Below, one piece after another: positions 24,745-33,561 of a DNA stretch of 64,000 bases. The position numbers were made by a program, and so were the translations under genes. The stretch lies in NCBI GenBank assembly GCA_964574215.1, contig CAZNLR010000008.1, positions 57,095 through 121,094 on the forward strand. The letters run 5' to 3'. How positions within the stretch are numbered: position 1 is the first letter of the stretch; each line of letters begins with the position of its first letter. The notes below the pieces were generated by a model. That model ran no database searches, had not been told where the DNA came from, and saw only the letters and a list, made by a program, of their open reading frames with translations. The DNA comes from GCA-2725625 sp964574215. GTDB taxonomy: Bacteria; Pseudomonadota; Alphaproteobacteria; Rhodospirillales; UBA2165.

Positions 24745-25128
24745 ATGGAAATCGATACCGTCAGCTACATTAAATTTCTTGCCGCCCTGGTATTCGTGCT
24801 TGGACTCATCGGCGGCTTTGCGCTTGTGGCCAAACGGCTCGGCCTCGGCAATCGGGGACCGGTCAAGCGCGGCCGGGGAAAAAGGCTGTCGATTATCGAA
24901 ACCATCGCCTTGGACGCCAAACGGCGGGTGGTGCTGATCGGCAGGGACGACAAGGAACACCTCCTGCTGATCGGCGCCTCGTCCGAACAGGTGATCGAAT
25001 CGGACATCCCGCCGGACGACAGAGTAGATGAGGACGTTGCCCCAATATCCGGTGCGACACCGTTCCGCAAACCTACCTTTCTAAAGGCGCTGCAAGCCAA
25101 CTCAAACACCGCCGGCACAAACGGGTGA
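24745..25128 (+). CDS. fliO: Flagellar biosynthesis protein FliO
   Basis: A 127-residue protein with one membrane helix at about residues 10-30 and a cytoplasmic domain bearing the FliO pattern LSIIETIALDAKRRVVLIGRDD...HLLLIG. It aids stable assembly of the FliP ring. Its end overlaps the fliP start codon by 4 bp (GTGA). Confidence 0.92.
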   Translation: MEIDTVSYIKFLAALVFVLGLIGGFALVAKRLGLGNRGPVKRGRGKRLSIIETIALDAKRRVVLIGRDDKEHLLLIGASSEQVIESDIPPDDRVDEDVAPISGATPFRKPTFLKALQANSNTAGTNG

Positions 25129-25886
25129 CTTTGGCGGAAATGCTATTTCGACCCACCATAAAGAGCTTGCTCCTGGCTGTGGCAATGATCACGGTGGCGG
25201 AGCCGGCCCTGGCCCAAACCCTATCGCTGGATTTGGGCCAGGGAGGGCCGACGGCGACGGGACGGTTAATACAGCTTTTCCTGCTGCTTACCGTCCTCAG
25301 TCTGGCGCCGGCCATCTTGGTGATGATGACGTCCTTTACCCGCATCGTGGTGGTGCTGTCCTTCATGCGGACCGCCATGGGCGCGCAGCAGACGCCGCCC
25401 AATCAGGTGATGGTGAGCCTGGCCATGTTTCTGACCTTTTTTATTATGATGCCCACTTTCGAAAGCTCCTGGGAACAAGGCATACGGCCCTATATCGATG
25501 GCGATATCGAGGAGAAGGAAGCCTTCGAGAAAAGCACCAAGCCGATGCAGCAGTTCATGATGAAACATGTGCGCGACCAGGATCTAAAACTGTTTATGGA
25601 TGTGGCCAAAATCGGCCCGGTGGCGACGCCGGACGACGTTCCCATCAAGGCCCTGATCCCGGCCTTTATGATCAGCGAACTGCGCCGTGCCTTTGAAATC
25701 GGCTTTTTGGTTTTTATTCCCTTTCTGGTCATCGACATGGTGGTGGCGTCGGTGCTGATGAGTATGGGTATGATGATGCTGCCGCCGATTATTATCGCGC
25801 TACCGTTTAAGATTATCTTTTTCGTGCTGGTGGACGGCTGGTATCTGATCGTCGGCAGCCTGGTGCAAAGCTTCGGCGGCGGCTAA
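25125..25886 (+). CDS. fliP: Flagellar export gate protein FliP
   Basis: A 253-residue export-gate subunit with a cleavable signal (ending in AEPALA-Q), then LLTVLSLAPAILVMMTSFTRIVVVLSFMR (in parts) and the C-terminal MMMLPPIIIALPFKIIFFVLVDGW segment (in parts), all diagnostic of FliP. The start is taken as the GTG at 25125 that overlaps the fliO stop. An ATG at 25140 is an alternative. It is the last gene of this plus-strand set. Confidence 0.96.
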   Translation: MTLAEMLFRPTIKSLLLAVAMITVAEPALAQTLSLDLGQGGPTATGRLIQLFLLLTVLSLAPAILVMMTSFTRIVVVLSFMRTAMGAQQTPPNQVMVSLAMFLTFFIMMPTFESSWEQGIRPYIDGDIEEKEAFEKSTKPMQQFMMKHVRDQDLKLFMDVAKIGPVATPDDVPIKALIPAFMISELRRAFEIGFLVFIPFLVIDMVVASVLMSMGMMMLPPIIIALPFKIIFFVLVDGWYLIVGSLVQSFGGG

Positions 25887-25950
25887 CGATTTAGCAAATA
25901 ATGGTGCACGGCATCCAAAGCAAAATAACGCGTTTTCAATAAGTTAGCTT

Positions 25951-25975
25951 AAAAAAGGTGCCGGGCACCTTTTTT
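25951..25975. terminator. Bidirectional terminator between fliP and the AMIN/TPR gene
   Basis: AAAAAAGGTGC-CGG-GCACCTTTTTT, an 11-bp stem with A- and T-runs at its ends. It can end transcription of both converging genes. Confidence 0.9.
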
Positions 25976-25992
25976 ATTTGGTTGCTAATTGG

Positions 25993-28900
25993 CTAATTGA
26001 GGGAGCTCAGATTTCCTTCCTTGAGACGCGCTTTGTAAGCGGCCATGAAATTCTTGAAATTGCTGACCGTCTGTACCTTGTTGGCCACCGTCCGGTAGTC
26101 GATCAGCCCGATGCTGTTGGGGCTGGCGATCAGTTGAAAAGCGTCTTTGAACGGGCTGGCCAGCATGGCCTTGGTGTAATCGGCTTTTAACCGGACGACG
26201 CCGCGTTCGTTACCGGCCAGGGCGACAGCGACCGCATAGTTCAGGACATATTGAGCCTGCTTCTCGGACAGAGGCTTGCCGGGCCGCGCACCTGACATGG
26301 TCACTAGTTTCTGCAACGCTTTGGCGGCCGGCGGCCATTGCTGGGACGCCCAGGAAACTTCCGCCCTCAATAACTCGGCCTCCCTCGATTCATCGTCTTC
26401 CAATAGAACGATGGCTTCCGCCGATCGTTTCAGATCGATCAACGCGCGGGCCGTCAATTGCCGCCGTTGAGCCTCCAGGTCGGGCGGCAGGCCGCTTTCC
26501 TTCGACGAATTCAACGCCACTTGCGCCTCTTTCGGTTCCCTATTCAATAGCTGAACCGCGGCCAAACGGGCTCCCACCCGGGCTTTCTCGACTCCTTTGA
26601 GCCGAAACTTAACCTGGCGTTCAAGCAGTTTGGCAGCACGGCCCAATAAGTCGACCGCCGCCAGCCGGTCCGCCAGCTTCCGGATCATTTCGTCACCGGT
26701 TTCTCCCGACGGCGTTAACTCCTTGAATTCGTCGAACAAGGCGATCGCCCGAACCGGCGGCATGGAGTCGGCGGCGTCATTCAAATATAGATCGGCAAAT
26801 GCGCCCGCCATTTCCTGGGTCACTTCACCGGCCTTGGGGTTCCCCCTGAAATAGGATGCTGCCGCCCTCAGGGTCCTGAGCCCGTTGCGGTAGTCGCCGA
26901 TATCGAGATACAGCCGCCCCAAGCGCCTGAGCAGGTTGAATTCGAATTCACCGCCCCGCCAGGAGAAGCGCAAGCCTTCCAGCTCCTCAATCGCTTCCTT
27001 GGTTTTTATTTTTTTCAGTTTGAGCAGTAGATCGGCCCGCAGCACAATGGCGTCCGCCATACTCGGCCGGTGCTCCCCTTGTTCCACTTCCTCCCAGGCC
27101 GCCACCGCCCCTTCGAAATCACCGGAAAGTTTTTTCAGCTTTCCTTCCAGCAACGCCAACTGATCGATTTCTTTGGGTGACGGCTCCTCTTCGCTCAAAA
27201 CTTCTAGATACTTTACGCCCCCTTTGATATCGCCGGCGGCAATGGCGGCGCCCGCAACCATGATCCCCAAGGGCATTTTGATGGCGCGGGGATAGGGCCG
27301 GAATACGCTGCCCTTCTGGTTCAAGACAGGTGCCGCTTCCGCCAACTCGCCGCTTCCAGCCAAGGCCGCCGCCCGCCAGAATTCGCCTTCATCGTTGCCG
27401 TCCAGACTGGAATGCTGCAAGTCTTTGAGCGCCTCGTCATAACGGCCCATGATAAAATTCGTCGCACCCCTCAACAGGCGGAATTGCTTGTCGGTGATGA
27501 TGTCCGGATTTTCGCTTTCGATTCGGCGCAGGACTCCAATCGCCTCGTATCCGTAGTGATTGCCGAACAGAAAAACAGCATATTTCATACGCGCTTTCTG
27601 GCGTTCAGCTCCCTGGGTCCGCGATAACGCATTCAGCATATCTTCCCGGACTTGCCTGAATTCGCTTTGCTTCTGCCGCCGCGCCTGGCGCCACGTATCC
27701 GGTTTAAAAATCCGCGACAGGGATTGGATTGATCCCAGTTTGGCATTGGCCGATACTTTGGGCGTCAAGGATGTTAATGCTAGTTTGGAGGAACTGGTCA
27801 TCTCGACGCCCTGCTGGATCGCCCGGACACGCAAATTATCGATACTTGGTCTGATCACCACCCCTTGGGCGGTCGGTAAAATCTGAAGCTGTGGATATTG
27901 ATATTTTTTTACGGTGCCGTGACCCAGGGGAATTACCGGAATGACGACGAGATTGTCGCCGACCTCCGTATCCTTAAACGGGATGGCTTCTCCGGATTCG
28001 GCCACCGAAATAAACAATCTGGCGCCAACCGGCGAATTGGGTTGGGATTTCGTATCGATTTCGACTTGGGGCTGCAGCGGCTGCTGTTTGAAGTCAAAAA
28101 TCCACGCCAAGCCATCGCGTTTCAGGCTGGGGTTTATTCCCGTCACCGTGGCAAACCGCAAGATGGTTGCGCGGTCGGAATTTATTTGCTCGATATTTCG
28201 GACGGCATTTCCGGCGGCCGCCTTCATTTTCCGGACGTCGATTTTCTGTTTGCGGTCGAACACCATCCATAGGTTTCCGGCGCGCCTGAACACGGCGGCG
28301 GCAGTCGGCGCCGTCCAGTCGATTTTCAGAGTAACGGCTTTGACATCTTTTGGATCCACCGCGGGACCGGCAGGTGCGGGCGCCGTAGCAGGCGCGTCGG
28401 CAGTTTTTGCGTCTCCCGGTTTAGCATCCTTGGGCTTTGCTTTACCCGGTTGCGCCGCTTTTGTATCGGCGACAGCCTTCTTCTGCGCGCTCTCTTTTTT
28501 AGGTGATAAGGATACCGGCTTGTCGGGCTTTACCGCCTTGGCGGTTTTTTGCCCCTGCGGCGCCGGTGTTTTCTCCGTTGCCGCTTTGGGTTTTTCCTTT
28601 TCGGCAACCGGCTGCGCTTTCGCAGGTGCGCCGGCTTCCGCAATTAATTTCTGCACAGGCGGCGCATCGTTGGGACCCGTCGGGTTTAAGATATCCACGA
28701 CCACTTTCGACCCGCTCCGGAAATGCTTTAGCCGGGACGATGTCGGCACCGACAGCGTTACTACGGTTTGCTTTCCGCTGACCTGTGATCCGGCACCGCG
28801 CACGTTGTTCAGCCGCCGCCGGTTGAGGGTTGTGACATTGACGTTCGCCGGACGTTCAAAGGTCACGGTTGCCCGGTTGCCCTTTTTATCAACCTTGTAG

Positions 28901-29475
28901 GGAACACTGCGCCGCCAATCGAATACCACACGGTCGTAATTCGGATGCCCGCCGGTCCGCACCGCAACATTTTCGGATGCTTTTGCAGCCGGTTTTGGCG
29001 CAGGCGGTTGGGACGCCTTCTTTTCCCCGGCCGGCGGTGGCGGCGCTTTGGCCTCTTGGGTCTTGGGTGTCGGATTGGGATCGACAATATCGACAATGAC
29101 GGTTCGACCGCGCGCAAAATAATTGAGATCAAACTCACCTTTCAGAGGAAAAGCAACGGTCAGGCCTCCGTTTCGAACACTAGCACGGCCGACAAATTTA
29201 CTTAGCCTTCTGGATACGCTGGTAAAATTGGCTTCAACGGGCCGGGCAAATTGAACAATCAACTGCCGCCCCTGAATTTTAGCAACAAACGGAACCGGGG
29301 CCGGCCAATTGAACGTGATGCGCCCCGAACCATCCCGTGCCGTCCCCTGAACATTCACCCGGTCAGCTTCGGCCGGATTGGAGGACAACAGGAGACCGGC
29401 AAGAAGCAAGCCACCAAGCCACAAGGCTCGCGCTTTAGAAAAATAATCAGCCATGGGTCGCGACTTTAACATCAT
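25993..29475 (-). CDS. Large periplasmic AMIN-domain and TPR protein next to the stator genes
   Basis: A 1160-residue exported protein. After a signal peptide (cleavage near NPAEA-D, about residue 38) come repeated AMIN-like beta modules (PFVAKIQGRQLIVQFARP, YFARGRTVIVDIVDP, and a second set near 170-260). A Pro/Ala/Lys-rich linker spans about 270-380 and a third AMIN-like module lies near 385-460. About 600 residues of TPR-like helices complete the chain. AMIN domains bind peptidoglycan or outer-membrane secretins. Its ATG overlaps the TGA of the MotB-like gene (ATGATG), so it is made together with stator parts. A role in anchoring or sensing at the motor is plausible, but I know of no named homologue. 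Confidence 0.82.
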   Translation of the reverse strand: MMLKSRPMADYFSKARALWLGGLLLAGLLLSSNPAEADRVNVQGTARDGSGRITFNWPAPVPFVAKIQGRQLIVQFARPVEANFTSVSRRLSKFVGRASVRNGGLTVAFPLKGEFDLNYFARGRTVIVDIVDPNPTPKTQEAKAPPPPAGEKKASQPPAPKPAAKASENVAVRTGGHPNYDRVVFDWRRSVPYKVDKKGNRATVTFERPANVNVTTLNRRRLNNVRGAGSQVSGKQTVVTLSVPTSSRLKHFRSGSKVVVDILNPTGPNDAPPVQKLIAEAGAPAKAQPVAEKEKPKAATEKTPAPQGQKTAKAVKPDKPVSLSPKKESAQKKAVADTKAAQPGKAKPKDAKPGDAKTADAPATAPAPAGPAVDPKDVKAVTLKIDWTAPTAAAVFRRAGNLWMVFDRKQKIDVRKMKAAAGNAVRNIEQINSDRATILRFATVTGINPSLKRDGLAWIFDFKQQPLQPQVEIDTKSQPNSPVGARLFISVAESGEAIPFKDTEVGDNLVVIPVIPLGHGTVKKYQYPQLQILPTAQGVVIRPSIDNLRVRAIQQGVEMTSSSKLALTSLTPKVSANAKLGSIQSLSRIFKPDTWRQARRQKQSEFRQVREDMLNALSRTQGAERQKARMKYAVFLFGNHYGYEAIGVLRRIESENPDIITDKQFRLLRGATNFIMGRYDEALKDLQHSSLDGNDEGEFWRAAALAGSGELAEAAPVLNQKGSVFRPYPRAIKMPLGIMVAGAAIAAGDIKGGVKYLEVLSEEEPSPKEIDQLALLEGKLKKLSGDFEGAVAAWEEVEQGEHRPSMADAIVLRADLLLKLKKIKTKEAIEELEGLRFSWRGGEFEFNLLRRLGRLYLDIGDYRNGLRTLRAAASYFRGNPKAGEVTQEMAGAFADLYLNDAADSMPPVRAIALFDEFKELTPSGETGDEMIRKLADRLAAVDLLGRAAKLLERQVKFRLKGVEKARVGARLAAVQLLNREPKEAQVALNSSKESGLPPDLEAQRRQLTARALIDLKRSAEAIVLLEDDESREAELLRAEVSWASQQWPPAAKALQKLVTMSGARPGKPLSEKQAQYVLNYAVAVALAGNERGVVRLKADYTKAMLASPFKDAFQLIASPNSIGLIDYRTVANKVQTVSNFKNFMAAYKARLKEGNLSSLN

Positions 29476-30167
29476 TTGGCACTACCGGCGGCCATTATCA
29501 CTATATCTATACGTCGAGACAACTTCCCCCGGCTTTCTTCCTTGGCATTTTTTAAAAACGATGTGCGTGAATTACCATAACCAAAGTTAAGAATTTCTTC
29601 AGCGTATCCGGCACGACGGAAGGAATTTCCGACGGCAATAGACCGGGCCAGGGACAATTCCCAATTTGAAGGAAATTCCTGGCTATCAAAATTTTCCTCA
29701 TCGGCGTAGCTGTTGACGCCGATTTGGTTTTCGATGTTTTGCAGCAAACCGCCCAGAACGAACAAAGCGCGCCGCGCATCAGTAGTTAAAACAGCTGAAT
29801 TCGGAGGAAACAAAAGATCGCCGGGAACCGTGATTACCAGCCGATCCTCGAGCAGCAAGATATCGCCCTTGCTTAATAGTTCGTCCTTTTTGACCTTGTC
29901 TTCGAAAACTGCCAGCAGATAGTCGAGATTAATGGCCCGCCGCCGGAAAATAGATGAAATATTGTATTCCGACGAAGGAATGGACGAGGTCGTCGTTTTC
30001 GCCGGATTCAAGGTTTGAGACAACGCATCGATCATCTCTTTCCAGCGGTCAATTTTTACGTTGGACATGGAGAACAGCATGACGAAAAATGTCAGCATCA
30101 AAGCCACAAGATCGGTGAATGTGATTAACCAAATTGATCTGGAATCGGCGGGTTGGTGTTCAGCCAT
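29472..30167 (-). CDS. motB: MotB-like stator protein with the membrane Asp
   Basis: A 231-residue protein with one N-terminal helix (WLITFTDLVALMLTFFVML) that contains the Asp expected for ion binding in MotB. The OmpA-like C-terminal domain binds peptidoglycan, seen as LLFPPNSAVLTTDARRAL and LARSIAVGNSFRRAGY. The ATG at 30167 follows GGAGAAGG. A GTG four codons upstream lies in that site. Its 5' end overlaps the second MotB-like gene by 8 bp. No MotA gene lies in the window, so the pore partner must be elsewhere. Confidence 0.85.
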   Translation of the reverse strand: MAEHQPADSRSIWLITFTDLVALMLTFFVMLFSMSNVKIDRWKEMIDALSQTLNPAKTTTSSIPSSEYNISSIFRRRAINLDYLLAVFEDKVKKDELLSKGDILLLEDRLVITVPGDLLFPPNSAVLTTDARRALFVLGGLLQNIENQIGVNSYADEENFDSQEFPSNWELSLARSIAVGNSFRRAGYAEEILNFGYGNSRTSFLKNAKEESRGKLSRRIDIVIMAAGSAK

Positions 30168-31002
30168 CGCCTTCTCCACTATCGACCGGTTTCGATTCGT
30201 CCGGCGTCGGCGCCGGGATCGGTATGAGCGTTGGTGTTGGAGCGGCCGATGGCGCCTCCCGCACTGGCGCTTCCTCCGGAATTTCCTCCGGTAGCTCGTC
30301 GATAGTTTCCGCCGCTTGGATTAAATGCCGATAGTAACTGACCGCTTCCTCCGGCGAACGCACATAAAACCACATGACGACTTGATCCGGATTTTTATGG
30401 CGCATGCCGATGGATATGGAATCGGGCGGCACACCCCTGGACAGCATGGCTCGAACGAACGATCCGGCTCGCCTCATCTCCAATGTTTGGCCGATCGGCA
30501 GGGCATTTTCGCCGACGAACTCGCTGCCCACGACAAATTCCATATCAAATTGAAATCCTGGAGGCCTGCCGCTCAAAGAGGCGATGAGTCGATCGATCAA
30601 TGGCCGCTTGGCCTCTCGAATAACATCGGAATCCGTATCAAATAACGAATCAGCCTGCATTATCACCCGCATCAAGCGGCCGGGCTGAACGATCTCGACT
30701 TTCTCCACCCCCAGCGTCGTTTCAAATAGTTTCTGGACTTTATCCTGAAATTCCTGGGCTCCCAATATACGGCCAGCTTTGGCGGTAAATACCGTCAACT
30801 CCGTACTGGGAGGCAAAACAGTGGCAAATGTCGAATTTAAACTGTCCATAACCGCATTCGACTTTACCTTCTCAAATGTCGATATGGATACCAGCACGAT
30901 GAAAAACGCCAATACCAGCAGGTAAAGGCTGAGAAACTGTATAATGGTGGAATTACCGCCGGTAGCGGACGTCTGATCTGACCTGAGGCCTGTCTCGATC
31001 AT
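30160..31002 (-). CDS. Second MotB/OmpA-like protein without the membrane Asp
   Basis: A 280-residue protein with one N-terminal helix (FLSLYLLVLAFFIVLVSIS) and an OmpA-like domain (QADSLFDTDSDVIREAKRPLID and MRRAGSFVRAML), then a Pro/Glu/Ala-rich tail of about 50 residues. Aligned with the neighbouring MotB, the helix has Ser where Asp is needed, so it probably does not conduct ions. It may form a hetero-complex with the neighbour or a fixed peptidoglycan anchor. It lies 6 bp after cheZ on the same strand. Confidence 0.8.
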   Translation of the reverse strand: MIETGLRSDQTSATGGNSTIIQFLSLYLLVLAFFIVLVSISTFEKVKSNAVMDSLNSTFATVLPPSTELTVFTAKAGRILGAQEFQDKVQKLFETTLGVEKVEIVQPGRLMRVIMQADSLFDTDSDVIREAKRPLIDRLIASLSGRPPGFQFDMEFVVGSEFVGENALPIGQTLEMRRAGSFVRAMLSRGVPPDSISIGMRHKNPDQVVMWFYVRSPEEAVSYYRHLIQAAETIDELPEEIPEEAPVREAPSAAPTPTLIPIPAPTPDESKPVDSGEGDG

Positions 31003-31008
31003 TTTCAG

Positions 31009-31731
31009 CTAGTCAAAACTAGCCAGCAACGCATCGACTTCATCTTGCTTTATCGCATCGCCCGGCAATTGCGGGCCTTCGAGAAGATCGGCGTCGGACT
31101 GGACTTTTGATTTGTCGCTTTTCTTCCTGGTGGTCTTGCTTTTCTTTGCTGCAGTTTTTTTAGCGGTCTTTTTAGCGCTTTTTTTAGGCGCCGCTTTTTT
31201 CTTCTTTTTCTTTTTCGGGACGTCGCCAAAAGCGTCGGCCAAGGCGTCGATTTTTACCTCGATATGTTTTAACGCGGTTACAATTTTTGTAATGCGCTGC
31301 CCGGTAATATCCTGAAATCCGCAAGCCTGATAGATACGCATGGTGGCATCCATCAAAAGATCTCCTTGCGTACCACCAATTTCATCAGCCGCTTCGCCGA
31401 TCATATCGGTAGCATCCATAATTTCGTGGGTGGCGACTTCGGTGGCTTCAACGATGGCGTCCAATTCGTTGGAAGCCGAGGGCAGGAACTCAGTTTTTAC
31501 GTCGTCCGGCCTCAAGGAAGAGATTTCGGCTTTTGCGTCATCGATATATTTGGAGAGCAGTTGCAATTCCGCGCTGAGTTCATGGTCTTTTGCGGACACT
31601 TTCTCGATGACCGCATTGACGGTTTCCTCAACAACACCGGCGATACTCTCAATCTTGATCGTACCGCCGTCTTGTTTCTGGAGCGCCTCCAGCTTTTTCG
31701 TTAGCCTGAGACTATTTTTGCGCGTTGCCAT
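31009..31731 (-). CDS. cheZ: CheZ-type CheY phosphatase
   Basis: A 240-residue protein with the CheZ core helix motif YQACGFQDITGQRITKIV near residue 145, where the catalytic Gln lies, and a C-terminal CheY-binding tail QDEVDALLASFD. Between them is a run of about 35 residues almost entirely Lys, Ala, Ser and Thr (KKKKKKK then repeated KKTAKK-type units), like a histone H1 tail. The ATG at 31731 (MATRKNS) is chosen over one 10 codons upstream. It follows cheY by 10 bp. It should end the motor-switching signal by dephosphorylating CheY. Confidence 0.88.
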   Translation of the reverse strand: MATRKNSLRLTKKLEALQKQDGGTIKIESIAGVVEETVNAVIEKVSAKDHELSAELQLLSKYIDDAKAEISSLRPDDVKTEFLPSASNELDAIVEATEVATHEIMDATDMIGEAADEIGGTQGDLLMDATMRIYQACGFQDITGQRITKIVTALKHIEVKIDALADAFGDVPKKKKKKKAAPKKSAKKTAKKTAAKKSKTTRKKSDKSKVQSDADLLEGPQLPGDAIKQDEVDALLASFD

Positions 31732-31741
31732 TCGGGAACCT

Positions 31742-32134
31742 TTAGAACTCTCCGAGCACACTCACCATTTTGGACTTCAATGTTTCGGCGTTGAAAGGTT
31801 TAACAATATAGTTGGAAACGCCGGCTTCTTTAGCCGCAATAACGTTTTCGGATTTACTTTCTGCGGTAACCATGATGAATGGAATAGACTTTAAATTTTC
31901 GTCTCCACGAACTTCACGCAACAACTGAATTCCAGTCATCGGCTCCATGTTCCAGTCGGAAATGATCAATCCGAATTTATCGCCGTCGTCGCGCAATACC
32001 GTGAGCGCTTCCGTGCCGTCAATTGCCTCATCCACATTGTTAAAATTTAACTGCTTGAGAAGATTGCGCATGATACGCAGCATTGTTTTGTAATCATCCA
32101 CGATCAAAACACGCATGTTCGTGTCTACAGCCAT
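31742..32134 (-). CDS. cheY: Chemotaxis response regulator CheY
   Basis: A 130-residue single receiver domain. The acidic pair is in VLIVDDYKTML, the phosphorylation Asp in LIISDWNMEPMTG near residue 60, the Thr in IMVTAES and the Lys in YIVKPF. It binds FliM when phosphorylated. Next to cheZ and in the same strand series as fliM and fliL. Confidence 0.95.
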   Translation of the reverse strand: MAVDTNMRVLIVDDYKTMLRIMRNLLKQLNFNNVDEAIDGTEALTVLRDDGDKFGLIISDWNMEPMTGIQLLREVRGDENLKSIPFIMVTAESKSENVIAAKEAGVSNYIVKPFNAETLKSKMVSVLGEF

Positions 32135-32247
32135 CAGTCACTCCACATTTTTATATATATTTCTGTCGGATAACGTCCCAACAATTCATCAAGGTTCTAT
32201 CAATAGATAGGGATGGAATATAGGGAGTTACAACCTTTTTCAATAAG

Positions 32248-32970
32248 TTAGCTCCCAGAATCTGTCCCAGGAAGGGGTAAATTGCGGATTTTGGTCAATT
32301 CTACCGTCATATCCTTGGCTTTTTCGGGTCTCATTTGTGCCATAACGGGCGCTAGTTTACGCTCTTTCATACGTTCAGCAACCATAAGAAGGGTATCTAT
32401 ATCCAATTCTTCAAATATTTGTGCCGCATCTTTCGGTTTCATATTTTCGTAAATTTTCACCAGACTCTGCATTTTCGCCTCTTCCTGGTCATCGTGAGTC
32501 TTGATGAGTTTCTGGATGGTCGTTTCCAATCGCTTTATTTCCTGAATTTTCTTGTCGATTCGAGTTTCCGCGGCTTTCAGCAAACCTTCCCGCAGCGTTA
32601 TTTCCTCGGCGCGGGCATCGATTTCTTCACGGCGATTGGCAAGTTGCTGGAGCAGATCGATTTCGGGCTGGGTAAATAGCGTCGGATCGTCCCGGGGGTC
32701 TTCTTCGTCTTCTTCTTCCCTATCGGCAGACTGATCCTCCTCTCCTCCTTCGGGGGGAGGTCCATCCCCATCGGCGCCGTTATTCTCGCCGCCCTGATCT
32801 TCGGGCGGCGGCGGTGGGGGCGGTTGCTGGGCTTGCACTTTTGCCACCGCCAAGGCGTCCAGCGATGACTCCAATCCATTCAAAATATCGCTGACTTTGA
32901 CGGTAAAAAGCAGACCCGCAACAAATATTGTTGTCGGTAAAACCCTAAGCTTTTTCAATAATTTAAACAT
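32248..32970 (-). CDS. motE: MotE-like flagellar motor accessory protein
   Basis: A 240-residue protein with an N-terminal membrane anchor, a Pro-rich stretch (six to eight Pro after QAQQ) and an acidic low-complexity region to about residue 95. A coiled coil (about 105-165) and an MgtE-N-like domain (YENMKPKDAAQIFEELD, near 175-235) follow. This layout matches MotE, the periplasmic chaperone of the stator protein MotC in rhizobia. It starts 13 bp after the small coiled-coil gene. Confidence 0.83.
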   Translation of the reverse strand: MFKLLKKLRVLPTTIFVAGLLFTVKVSDILNGLESSLDALAVAKVQAQQPPPPPPPEDQGGENNGADGDGPPPEGGEEDQSADREEEDEEDPRDDPTLFTQPEIDLLQQLANRREEIDARAEEITLREGLLKAAETRIDKKIQEIKRLETTIQKLIKTHDDQEEAKMQSLVKIYENMKPKDAAQIFEELDIDTLLMVAERMKERKLAPVMAQMRPEKAKDMTVELTKIRNLPLPGTDSGS

Positions 32971-32982
32971 TCACGTCACTAC

Positions 32983-33561
32983 TTACCTTACCGCCTGAAG
33001 CGCTTTGATCAGTTCTCTTTCCGCCTCGGTTTTCGCCACAACGTTTTTTCGGTCTTGTCTATCGGTTGCCGCCTCAACTGACCCGTTACCTTCCACATTT
33101 TCCTGACGGCCGGACTGTTCGTTGAGAACCCGTTCTCCCAGCGCCTTACCGAGAACTTCGGCCTCCGACATTTCTATTTCCTGCTGTCCGCCACGGATGC
33201 TTTGTGTCCGGAGCGAGGGACCTTCCCTATCACCAGCAGTACTGCGTTCGGCGTTACGAACTTCGATTTCCAATTTGTCGGCAATGGATTCTCCGCGCTC
33301 AATCAAATACTTCAAATCGTCACAAATCTCGCCGGCTTCACCGACACCTTCGTTCAACAGGCGGGAAGATTCTTCCGCCGCGCCGCGCAGATTTGCGACA
33401 CTCGCCTCCGCACGCGTGGTGGCATCGAAAAAACTCGCCGCCAATTTTTCCAACTCGCCCTGGTCGCCCCGCAACGCGACAATTTTGCGGTTTAACGACA
33501 TGCCATAGCCAATCGCCATGATCAGGAGCACCGCCAAAATTACATCGACAATTATAGACAC
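32983..33561 (-). CDS. Small membrane-anchored coiled-coil protein (probably DUF6468) next to fliM
   Basis: A 192-residue protein with an N-terminal membrane helix (VDVILAVLLIMAIGYGMSL), a helical region (about 30-100) and a polar tail ending in TEAERELIKALQAVR. Its GTG start shares one base with the TAG of fliM (TAGTG), so translation is coupled. Alphaproteobacterial flagellar loci often have this gene beside fliM. I recall it as DUF6468, which I cannot check here. The function is unknown. Confidence 0.78.
   Translation of the reverse strand: MSIIVDVILAVLLIMAIGYGMSLNRKIVALRGDQGELEKLAASFFDATTRAEASVANLRGAAEESSRLLNEGVGEAGEICDDLKYLIERGESIADKLEIEVRNAERSTAGDREGPSLRTQSIRGGQQEIEMSEAEVLGKALGERVLNEQSGRQENVEGNGSVEAATDRQDRKNVVAKTEAERELIKALQAVR

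Noticed and set aside
25933..32253. 17-bp identical sequence TTTTCAATAAGTTAGCT at 25933-25949 and 32237-32253
   Set aside because: One copy overlaps the stop of the motE-like gene and the other is next to a terminator. One 17-bp AT-rich match in a 64-kb window can arise by chance, and no further structure surrounds it.
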